Positions 31,310 through 41,684 of a stretch of 64,000 nt of DNA are shown piece after piece. Origin of the DNA: Triglochin maritima. Taxonomy: Eukaryota; Streptophyta; Magnoliopsida; Alismatales; Juncaginaceae. A program made the translations under genes and the position numbers. The stretch is from positions 575,501 to 639,500 of the forward strand of contig OY821777.1 in NCBI GenBank assembly GCA_963682175.1, read 5' to 3'. How positions within the stretch are numbered: position 1 is the stretch's first letter; every line of letters begins with the position of its first letter. The notes under the pieces are model-generated. The model made no database searches and was not told the origin of the DNA. It saw only the letters and a program-made list of their open reading frames with translations.

Positions 31310-33799
31310 ATGCTCTTCCTCCTCCCCATTCTCCACCCCCTCCCACCTCTCCACCTCCGTTGCTTCCCGCCGTCTCCCCGCCGCCCTACCCCGTCCCTCG
31401 TCGTCCTCTCCTCCGTCTCCCAGGTCGGCAACTACGGCACCGTCGACTACGAGAACAAGCCGCCGCTCAAGTGGAGCGCGCTGTACCGGAAGGTCTCCAT
31501 GATGGACGACCCCGGCCTGGGCGCCGCCATGGTGCTCGACAGGTGGGAGGAAAAGGAGAGGAAGATCACCAAGTGGGAGGCGTGTCGGGTCGCCAAGGAG
31601 TTGCGCAAGTACCGAAGGTTCAAACTCGCTCTTGATGTGAGTCGGATTATTTGTTCATTTTCCGTGAAATATCAGTTTGTAGGAGTAGGATTCAACTTCA
31701 CTTTGGTGATTGATGTGGATAGGTTAAATTTATGTTCAAGTCAAGGAGTAGTTGATTTTCCGTTTCCTTATTTGTGAATTGTGACGCTACGATGACTTGA
31801 TTTTTCCTTGGTTTTATGGACAAGTGGCGAAAACATTTTCGGTTTCCTTACAACAAGAACAACCTTTGATCCCAAACTAGTTGGGGTAGGTTATAAATAA
31901 AACGCAACAAGAATCACGGTTCAGACATGTAAGTTGCCAAGAACATTTTCCATATTCAACATTTATATTCTGAGTTACACCCTTGTGGATCGGATCCCGA
32001 CTAGTACCAATTGGGTGGGGTTAGGACGCAAGTTCAATCTTCACTCTGTAACAACCTGTAATCTGCATCCACCTAATAATTAAAATTAATCCTACCATTT
32101 ATAATAAAAATTATGGTCTAACTTTTCCTGCAAACCCATAGCAAAGTGGAGTTTGCTTGAGGATTCTACGGATTTGAATTTTGATGCATGGGTGTGTTCT
32201 AAAGTATATTTAGAACAAATCGAGTTTGTGTACCACTGAATTAGTTGGCTAAATTTAGTTGGTGCATATTTATGGTTTCTTGCCTGTTAATGTTCAAGGG
32301 CAGTACAAGTATATCACTTGACCAAGTTGCTTTAGTTTGGCCTTCTAGGGGATATGTCATCCATCAGTTTACCTCTTGGAGACAAGGTGGTTGTGATATT
32401 TTGCTTTGGTGATAAAAAGATGTATCAAATAAAATTAAACACACCTATGGTGGCTGCTTCCATATTTGACAAATCATAACAATCGTTGATCAATATATAT
32501 ATATGTGCGGAACTGAATATTTTTGTGCTTTGAGTCTTCATGACTTTTCAATATGTGTTCACTTTTTTTAATATTTAAATGATCTTTACATTCATGTGGA
32601 CATCATATCAGGTATATCTTTGGGTAGCTTCGCAAGAAGATAGGTACAATTTTTATTCCAGTGATGCTGCAATTACAGTAGATCTGATTGCTAAAGTGAA
32701 AGGGATTGCTAGTGCTGAGGAATACTTTTTAGGCCTTTCAGATTCAATGAAGGATAAACGTACCTATTGTGCCCTTCTAAATGCTTACGCCTATGCAAGA
32801 CTAAGAGAAAAGGCAGAAGCTGTTTTTCAGTCTATGAAAAACAAAGGCTATGGAACGGAAACACTAGTCTACAATGTCATGATGACTCTCTACCTGAATA
32901 TTGAAGACCATGAACATGTCCTCTCGGTCATCACTGAGATGCAGAAGGAAAATGTAAAAAAGGATTCTTATTCTTATAATATGTGGATAACAACTTGTGC
33001 AGCCATGGGAAACATAGAGGAGACGGAAAGAATCCTTGAGCTGATGAAATCAGATGAAAATGTGACAATCAACTGGACTACCTTTAGCACCCTGGCAAGC
33101 ATGAATCTCAAACTGGGCCAAATTGATAAGGCTGAGCGGTACTTGAAGGAGGCAGAGCTTAGAGTCACAGGTCGAGACAGGATGTCCTTCCACTACCTCC
33201 TTGGTTTATACGGACTTGTTGGTAAGAAAGAAGAGATTCACAGAATATGGAACTGGTATAAATCAAGCTTCCCAGAAATTCTCAATAAAGGATACCATTC
33301 AATGCTTTCGGCTCTTGTGAAGGTAGGTGATATCAACGGAGCTGAATCGATATATAGAGAATGGATATCCGCTACTGCAAGGTATGATCCTAAAATCTCC
33401 AATATCCTTATAAATCATTTTGTAAAAGCTGGCACTACGGAGAAGGCTGAAGAATGTTTTCAACTACTTCTCGGTAAAGGTGGGTCACCAAATCCCACCA
33501 CATGGGAACTTCTTGCTGAAGGGTATATTGCAGCAAAACAAACTTCGAAGGCTCTGTCTTCCTTGAAGGAAGCCGCGACCATAATGAAGCCATTGTTAAA
33601 AAAGTGGAAGCCGAGACCAGCTAACATTACAAACTTTCTCATGCTATGTTCAGAGCAAGAAGACAAAGCCAGCATGGAAGCATTGGTAGACATAATGAGA
33701 GAGGGTGGATGTTTGGATGTTGCAGAATACAAGGTATTGATCGGTGCACACGTCGGAACAGCATCGCGAGGTATTACAGGGGCACAAGAAAGTTCATAA
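31310..33799 (+). CDS. P-class pentatricopeptide repeat (PPR) protein
   Basis: PPR proteins bind organellar RNA, one 35-residue helical repeat per base. Two exons, 31310-31636 and 32612-33799, give 504 residues. The N-terminus (MLFLLPILHP..., Pro/Ser/Arg-rich, no acidic residues for the first 40) looks like an organelle transit peptide. The conserved KPPLKWSALYRKVS and TKWEACRVAKELRKYRRFKLALD block leads into P-type repeats: TYCALLNAYAYARLREKAEAV, LVYNVMMTLYLNIEDHEHV, YSYNMWITTCAAMGNIEE and further degenerate copies to about residue 450. No DYW or E domain. The overall form resembles the Arabidopsis At1g02150/At1g02370 group. The last 15 codons after VAEYKVLIG lose resemblance, so a small 3' frameshift or unrecognised intron is possible. 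The intron holds a SINE-like scrap. Confidence 0.88.
31855..31910. repeat. SINE-like fragment in the PPR intron
   Basis: Contains ATCCCAAACTAGTTGGGGTA preceded by an ACAA-rich run, a short sequence widely repeated in plants and typical of Au-type SINE 3' ends. A diverged copy occurs at about 10785-10840 in the MsrA intron. Too short for boundaries. Confidence 0.4.
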
Positions 33800-35033
33800 C
33801 AAACTGAAGGCCATGATATCTGTATCTTTGGAGTTTCCTTTGCTGTTGCAGGAAAGAAGATTCTTGCAATATGAGAGTAGAACACATATATGTTGTGTCC
33901 TGGTAGATGTTCTCAACAGAAGTGATTCTGGTTCAGAAAAATGTTTGGTTATATATAGCACACCGAGATACTCTGTTGGAACAATTAGAATAGAGTTTCT
34001 TGTGTTTTCTACTACGATTGAGTTTCACGGTTGGACTGCAGTGGCAAACTCATTGGACTATCTTATAGTGTTCTTGGGTGATTGTCATTTATGTGAACTG
34101 AAAGTACGACATCCGAACAAAATATTCCCTTGTAAGACTACATTTCTGAGTTACATATGCTGCAGTTTATTATTTGTCCTCTAGGATAATGATAGGAGTA
34201 TCATTGTCATAATTTTCATTTTTCATCAACTATGTCAGGTTGTTTTATTTTTTAAACAATGGAATTAGCTCCTTATATTTCTCTTATAAAAGTCCTAAAA
34301 CTCTACCTCGGCTCACATTGACAGTTGAAAATTACTTGGTATTGTTGAAGTATAAAATTAATTAATTCAATATCCTTAATAATTTAAATAAGTGATTTGG
34401 TATTTTTGACATAAACTTATTCAGTGTGGAACTACACTTAGAATCTAATAATGGTATGGTAGAGCATCATCAGTTATCAGTCGAATTTAATAATATTCAA
34501 GCTATTATGATCCCTTAGAGCATAGCTATCATGACCTAAGTCATGCACACTTTCTCTGTCACGTCATCACCAACTTTCTCTTCTTCCTCCACTATTCGTT
34601 AATTTACCATGACTTAGGTCATCACACTCTCTTTCCTCCACATTATTAATTTCCTTATCAATTTTTATTTTATTCCAAAATCATTTATACTTACCAAAAA
34701 CATTAATAGCCTATTTGGAAAAACCAAAATACCAATAAATCTTGTATTGTTATTTTTTTATCATTTTTAATCTATTTTTTAAATCTTATTTTTAAAAAAT
34801 ATGTTTTCTAATTGTTTTTATTTTTAAAAATATTTAATTTTGTTTTTAATTTTTTCCTGAATGACCTTCACAAATGAGTGCAGTGAGTGCGCACACCCCC
34901 ACAGACTTGACAACCTTACATATTTTTTGTTTTAATTAAAAAATAATAATTTTTGTTTAACATTTAATTGTAAAGTCCATGGGGTGTGCCCAATTTTATT
35001 GAATAAAATAACCCAATTTTTCAATACGTTAAC
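33800..35033. other. 3' flank of PPR gene, AT-rich
   Basis: Possible 3' UTR followed by AT-rich spacer. The stretch 34510-34920 contains ATGACCTAAGTCAT and other short inverted repeats that could be an old MITE, but I cannot fix its ends. Confidence 0.4.
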
Positions 35034-36411
35034 CAATGTTTCCGTAGGCGACCACCCGTCGCGGTGGTCCCAGCAAATCTGGGCAAAATAGACGATCGTC
35101 GTTGGAGGCACTCCAACGGCTCTCTTCTTTTTGTTTTTTTTTTGTTTTTTTCAAAAATTACAAGTTTGCCACTACCCCAAATCTTATATAAACTCTTCCA
35201 AACCTTTTCATTTTTCACACATCTCTCATTCTCTTCTTCTTCATAATTCTATTCTCATCATCAAGTTTCTTAATCATCAAGTTTTCGCGATTAAGTCTCT
35301 GATCTGGTGCTTAGTTTTGAAGTTTGAAAGTGAAGTCTCTGATCCGGTTCTTCATTCTTCAACCTCCAAAATCAAGTGCACCCTTTCTAACTTCTCTTTA
35401 GAATTAAATTAATTAGTATTTTATTTTCATATTAGTCTAGTTTTAAGATATGACTTACGTACCTGACACTAGTCTCCCTATGCATCACGAGAGTTACGAT
35501 GACCTAAGACCTACCCGTACAAATGACCCTGGTTGGAATAGTGCCCATTTCATTAGTGCTAATGATAAAAACTGCATTGTCTGTGAGTTATGTGGTAAGG
35601 AAACTAGAGGTGGTATAGCCCGTCACAAACAACATCTTGCACACACACCCGGTAGCAATGATAGACCTTGTGATAAAGTTTTTGACTCTATTAAACAAGA
35701 CATAACTGCATACATGATTAGAAACAGTAGAACATTACAAAACGAAAATGTATGTCTTGATGATTATGTACATCGAGAAAACATAGAATTTGATCTGGAA
35801 ACCGGGTCGGGTTCCGGTTCTGCTCGGACCCCAACCTCCCGTTCTTGCCCCGTTCCTGGTCGAAAGAGACAAAAACAACGTTTGTGGGCACCATTTTGCG
35901 GACGTGGGAATGACGTGGTTTCCTGCCCCCAACAAACAACCATCGAAAGAACCTTTAGAAAAGAAGATAGGAAAACAATTAATCAAAAATGGTCTAGGTT
36001 TTTCTATAGATGTGGTATATTTTTCAACACTGTAAGAACGCCTGAGTGGAAGGAAGCAATATCCGCTACTTGTACTTACGGACCCGGACTTAAACCCATG
36101 ACGTATCATGAAGTTAGTGACTCGTGCCTTAAACAGGAAATTGACTACACTAGAGGTATACTAGAGCCGTACAGACAAGATTGGGCAACATACGGGTGTC
36201 TTTTCGAAGTCTAAACATGTATGGTATTTTAGATAATATTTGTGCATTTGTTTCCTATTTTTCCCCATTTTTCCTGATTTTTCATCTATTTTATAAAATT
36301 TAATTGAATTTTTTTAAAAAAAGACCGCCCAGACTTTGGAGGTCGCACAACCGCCGAGGCGACCGGACGCCCCCGGTCGCCTCGGCTCGCCTAGGCGGTC
36401 CGTTAACATTG
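35034..36411 (+). mobile_element. hAT element with a BED-finger ORF
   Basis: The ends are CAATGTTTCCG and, inverted, CAATGTTAACGG. The 8-bp flanks match at 7 of 8 bases (ACGTTAAC 35026-35033; ACGCTAAC 36412-36419). Subterminal GGCGACC/GGTCGCC blocks and the 3' segment ACATGTATGGTATTTT are shared with the hAT copy in the ELMO intron. The middle part of a hAT transposase is missing, so it is non-autonomous. Confidence 0.85.
35450..36214 (+). CDS. Truncated hAT transposase N-terminus with BED zinc finger
   Basis: The 254-residue ORF begins MTYVPDTSLPMHH. A BED-type finger follows: PGWNSAHFISANDKNCIVC with Cys-x2-Cys (CELCGK) then HKQHLAHTPG, about residues 25-65, the DNA-binding part of hAT transposases. 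Downstream are a Gly/Ser linker, TTIERTFRKEDRK (the usual entry to the transposase body) and FFYRCGIFFNTVRTPEWKE. It stops after DWATYGC, where the catalytic RNase-H-like domain and hAT dimerisation region should follow. The last residues run straight into the element's 3' non-coding part, so a large internal deletion made this ORF. No transposition activity is expected; DNA binding could remain. Confidence 0.75.
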   Translation: MTYVPDTSLPMHHESYDDLRPTRTNDPGWNSAHFISANDKNCIVCELCGKETRGGIARHKQHLAHTPGSNDRPCDKVFDSIKQDITAYMIRNSRTLQNENVCLDDYVHRENIEFDLETGSGSGSARTPTSRSCPVPGRKRQKQRLWAPFCGRGNDVVSCPQQTTIERTFRKEDRKTINQKWSRFFYRCGIFFNTVRTPEWKEAISATCTYGPGLKPMTYHEVSDSCLKQEIDYTRGILEPYRQDWATYGCLFEV

Positions 36412-36742
36412 ACGCTAACTCTTATTACATCATTTGGAGGTAGATTTTGAAAAAATTAATTTAAAATTTTCAAAAATTAAAAACAATTACAAAACTTATA
36501 AAAAAATAAAAAAATTATAAATCATTTATAAAAAAACAAATAAAACCAACGACCGACCTGGTCATGACAATGTCGCTCCAGAGACCTGGCCGTCCCTCAT
36601 TTGGCCAGGTCGGTAGCCGAGTGGCGACCTCCACTGGATCGGTCATCGCCGGATGACCGTCCACAGTGGATGGTCTTACAAGTTACAAGCTTTTAGATAT
36701 TTTAATGTTGACAACCTGGTGTTTTTGATCTCTTAACTATAA
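36412..36742. other. Spacer with a possible small MITE
   Basis: AT-rich, then a GC-rich block (36545-36680) with inverted motifs (GGTCGTTGG/CCAACGACC-like, CCTGGTCATGACAATG, GGATGACCGTCC). Probably a fragment of a small element; ends not established. Confidence 0.35.
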
Positions 36743-38353
36743 CCGTGATAGACGGACGCGCGCGTCACGGACGCGCCTTACGTGGATCTGTACAGCTCAG
36801 ATATTTTTCTTTGAGTCAGCGTCCAGTCAGCGAAATTTCTCTTCGCGCGTTTTGGTCATTTTAAAAAACGCCGGTTCTTTAAGTTGAACGATTCATTTCC
36901 CAATACACAGATAAGACAGTGTGCAGACCCTAGGACATCGTGCAGTCTCATTATTCGTGCAGAACCCACACTTATCATAATAAAATATTTGTTTTTAAGT
37001 TTTACGTTGGATCAACTTAATTTGTCTAGCTTACTTTATGTGTGTGTGCAGTTTACATTATGTGTTTGTCCTGTTTACGTTATGTGTATGTCCGGAATAA
37101 GTGTATATTGTTGTACGGAATAAGTGTATTTGTTGTCCGGAATAAGTGTATTTGTTGTCCGGTTTAAGAATAAAGTGTGTCCAGAAACGGAACATAAAGT
37201 TTGTCCGGAATAAGTTGATTTGTTGTCCGGAATAAGTGTATTTGCTGTCCGGAATAAGTGTATTTGCAGTCCGGAATAAGTGTAGTTGTCCAGAATAAGA
37301 AGAAAGTGTGTCCAGAAACGGAACATAAAGTTTGTCCGGAATAAGTGTATTTGCTGTCCGGAATAAGTGTATTTGTTGTCCGGAATAAGTGTATTTGTTG
37401 TCCAGTTTAAGAATAAAGTGTGTCCAGAAACGGAACATAAAGTTTGTCCGGAATAAGTTGATTTGTTGTCCGGAATAAGTGTATTTGCTGTCCGGAATAA
37501 GTGTATTTGCAGTCCGGAATAAGTGTAGTTGTCCAGAATAAGAAGAAAGTGTGTCCATAAACGGAACAGAAAGTTTGTCCGGAATAAGTGTATTTGTTGT
37601 CCGGAATAAGTGTATTTGTTGTCCGGTTTAAGAATAAAGTGTGTCCAGAAACGGAACATAAAGTTTGTCCGGAATAAGTGGATTTGTTGTCCGGAATAAG
37701 TGTATTTGCTGTCCGGAATCGGAATAAGTGTATTTGCAGTCCGGAATAAGTGTATTTGCAGTCCGGAATAATATATGACTTCATTATTGTTGGAATAAAC
37801 GAATCAATATATGAAATGCAATAATATGATGTCAAAACAAAAAAACGTCGGCAAAGCGCGCTCCTTCTGTCCGCTGGCTTTGCGGGGGGGACTCACGTCC
37901 CCCGCAGGGGCTGCCGCCCCCTGCCACCCCCGCACAAACTCAACAAACCTCCCACTGTATATTTTACCCCACAAGAATTACGTTTAGGAAAAAAATAGCA
38001 TCTCAGATTTCCTGTTTATGTAGAACATCGGGAACTCTTCGCACCGTCCCATTCACGCTGCTTACGTTGTGAAGAATCCTGGGAGTCAGCATCAGACGCT
38101 TCTTCGACCTAATATTTTGCTCGAAATGATGATTTATTCTGGAGAGAAAGAATGAAGAAGAAAGAAAGAAAGTCATCATATTTGTATTTGGGTGGAGAGA
38201 GAGAACGTGCTGAGTTGAAACGCATTTAATGTGATTTGAGTGGACATCAGGAAGAAAAAACAAAAAAACATTCATGCTTTGGCCACGTAAGGGCTGACAT
38301 GGATGTCCACGTAGAACGTGTCTGTGACGCGCTGCGTTCATAAATCATTTTCC
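36743..38353. mobile_element. Non-autonomous MULE carrying a minisatellite
   Basis: A perfect 9-bp duplication TAACTATAA flanks it (36734-36742, 38354-38362), the length typical of Mutator. Imperfect terminal inverted repeats of about 40 bases share GCGCGTCAC.GAC and TACGTGGA. It has no gene: the interior is the 23-base minisatellite (37070-37775), a GC-rich patch (37845-37945) and AT-rich sequence. The ends differ from those of the 9-kb MULE family. Confidence 0.82.
37070..37775. repeat. Minisatellite, GTCCGGAATAAGTGTATTT unit, with higher-order period
   Basis: About 30 copies of a 20-24-base unit (TTGTCCGGAATAAGTGTATT). Variant units (GTTTAAGAATAAAGTGTG; CAGAAACGGAACATAAAG) recur together at about 37160, 37403 and 37624, giving a higher-order repeat of roughly 221-243 bases. 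Reverse-strand ORFs of 140-190 codons are translations of the repeat, not genes. Confidence 0.92.
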
Positions 38354-38572
38354 TAACTATAATAGAAACTTTAACGGGCAATTACAAGTTGAAGCTGTTG
38401 AACCGCACTAAACGTAAAAATGTCAGACGTGTGATGACTAAAATACTTTTAATGTTGTGGAAATTGTGTCGCCGGCGAATTTTAAGATTAATCGTATTTC
38501 CAAAATATCTGTAAATTGAAATATATATTGAGATCATTGGTTCAAATTTCAGTGTTGAACAAAAAATCCCAA

Positions 38573-39560
38573 GGGCACCCTTAACGGGGCACCCTCGCCC
38601 AGGCGCCAGGGTCGGGTTCCCGGGCGAGAGCCCGTTAAAGGGGCAGGCGCCCTCGGGTGGGGGGCTTGTAATTGTTATTAATGGAGGTTTTAATTTTTAA
38701 GTATTTAGTGGAGGTTTTGTTATTAATGGATTAGGTATTTGTTATTAATGTGGGGTAATAATTTTTGGTGTAATTAATTGAATAAAATTTGAAATATATA
38801 CATTAAATAAACAAATGTAAATCCATATTTAACGTTTAAAATAGAATATATATTAATACGACAATACCATAAGAACAATACATTAATAATACTGAAATAC
38901 GAACTATAACCAACCACACGAAATACAAATTAAAGGAAATACAAATCATACGAAATACAAACCATACGAAATATGGACTACAACAACACGAAATACAAAC
39001 TAAAGGAAATACAAACCATACGAAATACGGACTACGACAAACTACACGCATTGATTCTCTTCTGCCCAGGCGAGGAGTTTATCAATTACTTTTTGATCGT
39101 TTTCTGTCGGGTTGTCCTTCCTCATCAGAGAGTGAAGCATGTCCGACTTAGATTTTTTAATTGTCTCTGGAAATTTGTTTCCGCTAACTCCTTCTGCTTA
39201 GAGAAACCATCTTCTCGTACTTGGGCGGTGTATCGAAGCTCTTGTGCAAGTTCTCTAACATCGGTGTCGCCTTCGGGGTGTAATGCACTCTTAGCTTTTT
39301 TCTTGGCCTTCTTCACACCTTCTGGGCGTGTAGACGACCCCGGCGTCAACTCTTCTGCATCCGAGGGTGATTGTGTCCTGGAGCCATCTGTGCTCTTTCT
39401 TTTCCCAAGGATTCTTGACTGATGACTATTTTCATCATGCAACTTCGGGGACTCCCAATCAACACGCATGACATTTTGGGTGAGTTAGGTGAACTGACGT
39501 GGCAGAGAGAGAAACTGACATGACAAACAACGTGCATGACGCCCGGGATAGTCCGGACAC
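38573..39560 (-). mobile_element. PIF/Harbinger-like remnant
   Basis: It starts with GC-rich GGGCACCCTTAACGGGGC and inverted CCCGGGCGAGAGCCCG (38575-38660), has an AT-rich interior with GAAATACAAACCATAC repeats (38890-39040), and ends near GTCCGGACACTGTTA (39548-39564). It contains an ORF1-like fragment on the minus strand. Ends and target duplication are not certain. Confidence 0.45.
39125..39469 (-). CDS. Fragment resembling Harbinger ORF1 / NAM-associated C-terminal domain
   Basis: A 114-residue ORF contains SPSDAEELTPGSSTRPEGVKK followed by KAKKKAK and a helical tail (ELAQELRYTAQVREDGFSKQ). The R-P-x-G-x-K-x-A-K motif followed by a coiled tail is typical of the Myb/trihelix accessory protein (ORF1) of plant PIF/Harbinger elements. 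The DNA-binding part is missing upstream, so this is a decayed fragment. The match is from memory of the motif only. Confidence 0.5.
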   Translation of the reverse strand: MRVDWESPKLHDENSHQSRILGKRKSTDGSRTQSPSDAEELTPGSSTRPEGVKKAKKKAKSALHPEGDTDVRELAQELRYTAQVREDGFSKQKELAETNFQRQLKNLSRTCFTL

Positions 39561-39785
39561 TGTTATTTGTGTTTTAAAGGGACCGAGACTATTATTTGTG
39601 CTCTAAACGGACGGACAGACGATGGAATTGTGACAACAGGAAGAAAGAGGTGTGGTGTGGTGTGGTGTGGTGGAGACCCACAACCACCCATATCCACCGT
39701 CAAATCAAACGAACATAATAAATAAATAAATATCATCTCTGTTGTCGTCGTCACAATCCAGGTCCAGGAGTCCGAAAGCGCCGAG

Positions 39786-41684
39786 ATGGAAGACGAGACC
39801 AACGGCTGGATGGGTCCTAAACCGACGGAATCCGACGATCCAACGGTCGAGATCGAAGACGACGACAAGCCCACGCTCGACGCCCTCCTCCGCCGCTTCG
39901 TCGGGGGCGTCATCCAGCCCGACGACAAGAACACGCCGATCACTGTGCGGATCAAGGCCTGCTACGGCGACACTGCCCCCCGCATCGGGGAGGCCTCTCG
40001 GAACACCGCTGACGATCTTCTCCGGTGGACCCGCGCCGGGACTCCAATCCGCGCTCTCGGAGTCGTATCTGTGAGTTCTTTGTTGATTCGGATTTTGGTT
40101 GGTTAGGGTTTCTCCAAGTCTAGGATCAAAATTTACAATCGCAAATTATGGACATCAAAACAAGAGGAATGATGTAACATAGACGGATTGGAAAGGTTTT
40201 TTTTTTCCTAGAAAACTTTGTTTGACAAAGCACAAAGCTTGTGTGAAGTTAACTTTTTTTAATACTTTTGATCATATCAATTGATGGTAGTTAAAAAGTA
40301 GGTGTCTTGCATGAATATGTATTAATAAATGTTAAGATTTTTATTCTGTACAAGTCAGAAGTGATGGTGTGAGTTTTTATTTCATTTTCTTGCAGTAATT
40401 CCGCCAAACTACTGAATCATGACTCATGTTTACCTGTCTATTACTTCCCAGGTGTGTATTTTTTGAAAATTACTCATGAGAAAACGAAATTATGATTTAT
40501 CATGTGAGTAGAATCTTATGGCCTGACAATTTTTTATCCAAGCAAAGTTAGCATTTCGTAGAAACCGTTTGTGATTGTTAGGTGTTTTGCTGGAGTGCAT
40601 TGGAGTTTTACAAAATTACCCTTATGTGATGGTTCTAAGAGTAAGATTCAAGACATTATTTTTCTTAAATCCCTTTCTTTGGCAAATAAGTTTTTGAATT
40701 TTACTCTTCAGTCTTCTTACTCTGTCTTTATTTTGATAATAAGGTTATATTCAGTCTTCTTACTCTGTCGATCTAATAGTCAATGCGTTCATCATATAGG
40801 TTGGGACAATTTTGCTTTTGGCTTTGACGGGATTTCTGGTTTTTATGTTGTTCTTTCTAGTTGCAACATTCAATGCTGTTGTTGTCTCTTTACTTATGTC
40901 ACTGGCTGCTGCTGGAGGAGTACTTGCTATATTCTTCACTTTCCTGACCGCAATCTATGTCGGAGCCTTATTGGTTGCTGCATCTGTTATCTCCACTATA
41001 ATCATTTCTGCCACCATTGCGGTTCTTGTGGCCACAGGTACTTTCCTATCATTAGGCAATGTGAATCATTCTATATGGTCAAAATTCAAGAAGCCATCAA
41101 CTTATATAGATAATGATTCTTCTCACTTCAGGGGGTGCAATTTTCAATCCATTTGACAGTTATACCTCATTTTTTTATGGAACCATTAAGAAAATATTTT
41201 AACCTCATTGCTTTGAAATGTCGTACGACTCACATTGTCTTGTACAATGAAAGAAGGAAGAAAAAAAATAGCGGGAGCTTTAATTTATGATCTGCATTTA
41301 TCTGCTGAAATTCATCATGTTAGCATCACATTTTTTTTCCGAAATTTTCAGCCAGTTTTTTCAGGGTCACGACCTGAAAGGTTTGTTTCAAATTAGGAGG
41401 CTAGACATGTTTTGGAGGAATAATTTAATGCCCCTTGGTCTGCAGCTGTATACACAGGAATATCATCAACTACAGACTTTGTTATTTTATTATCACAATA
41501 TGTAACACCAAGTCCTTTACTTTGAGTTTGAACTTTGAAGATCACGAATAACCTGCTCACTTGTGCAGGCTGGGTTGGTTTCTTTTGGTTGGTGTGGTTA
41601 GTTGCCAAGAAGAGCTTGGATCTAACCAAGCAATCGATCACTGTGACGGGCTCAGCAATTTCCGCATATAAAGCCAGACACTAA
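39786..41684 (+). CDS. Small multi-pass membrane protein, function unknown
   Basis: Three exons, 39786-40070, 40800-41037 and 41569-41684, give 212 residues. Residues 1-95 are soluble and acidic (MEDETNGWMGPKPTESDD...), with a conserved-looking TLDALLRRFVGGVIQ and NTADDLLRWTRAGTPIRAL. Exon 2 is almost wholly hydrophobic (residues 96-175: about three membrane segments rich in Ala, Val, Leu and Phe), and exon 3 adds GWVGFFWLVWLVAKKSLDL and a short basic tail ending SAISAYKARH. Similar uncharacterised proteins occur across land plants as far as I recall, but I know no function. Placement in an endomembrane or lipid-droplet surface would be a guess. The upstream leader has a GTGTG repeat (39650-39670). 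Confidence 0.75.

Noticed and set aside
37070..37775. CRISPR-like array of regularly spaced repeats
   Set aside because: Units are contiguous with no unique spacers, and the context is a plant transposon.
37058..37835. Three overlapping reverse-strand ORFs of 142-194 codons with repeating protein sequence
   Set aside because: They are translations of the minisatellite in several frames; no codon bias, no domain, and all frames stay open for the same trivial reason.
40571..41113. ORF of 180 codons, Cys/His-rich
   Set aside because: Out-of-frame reading over the membrane exon 40800-41037 of the small membrane-protein gene.
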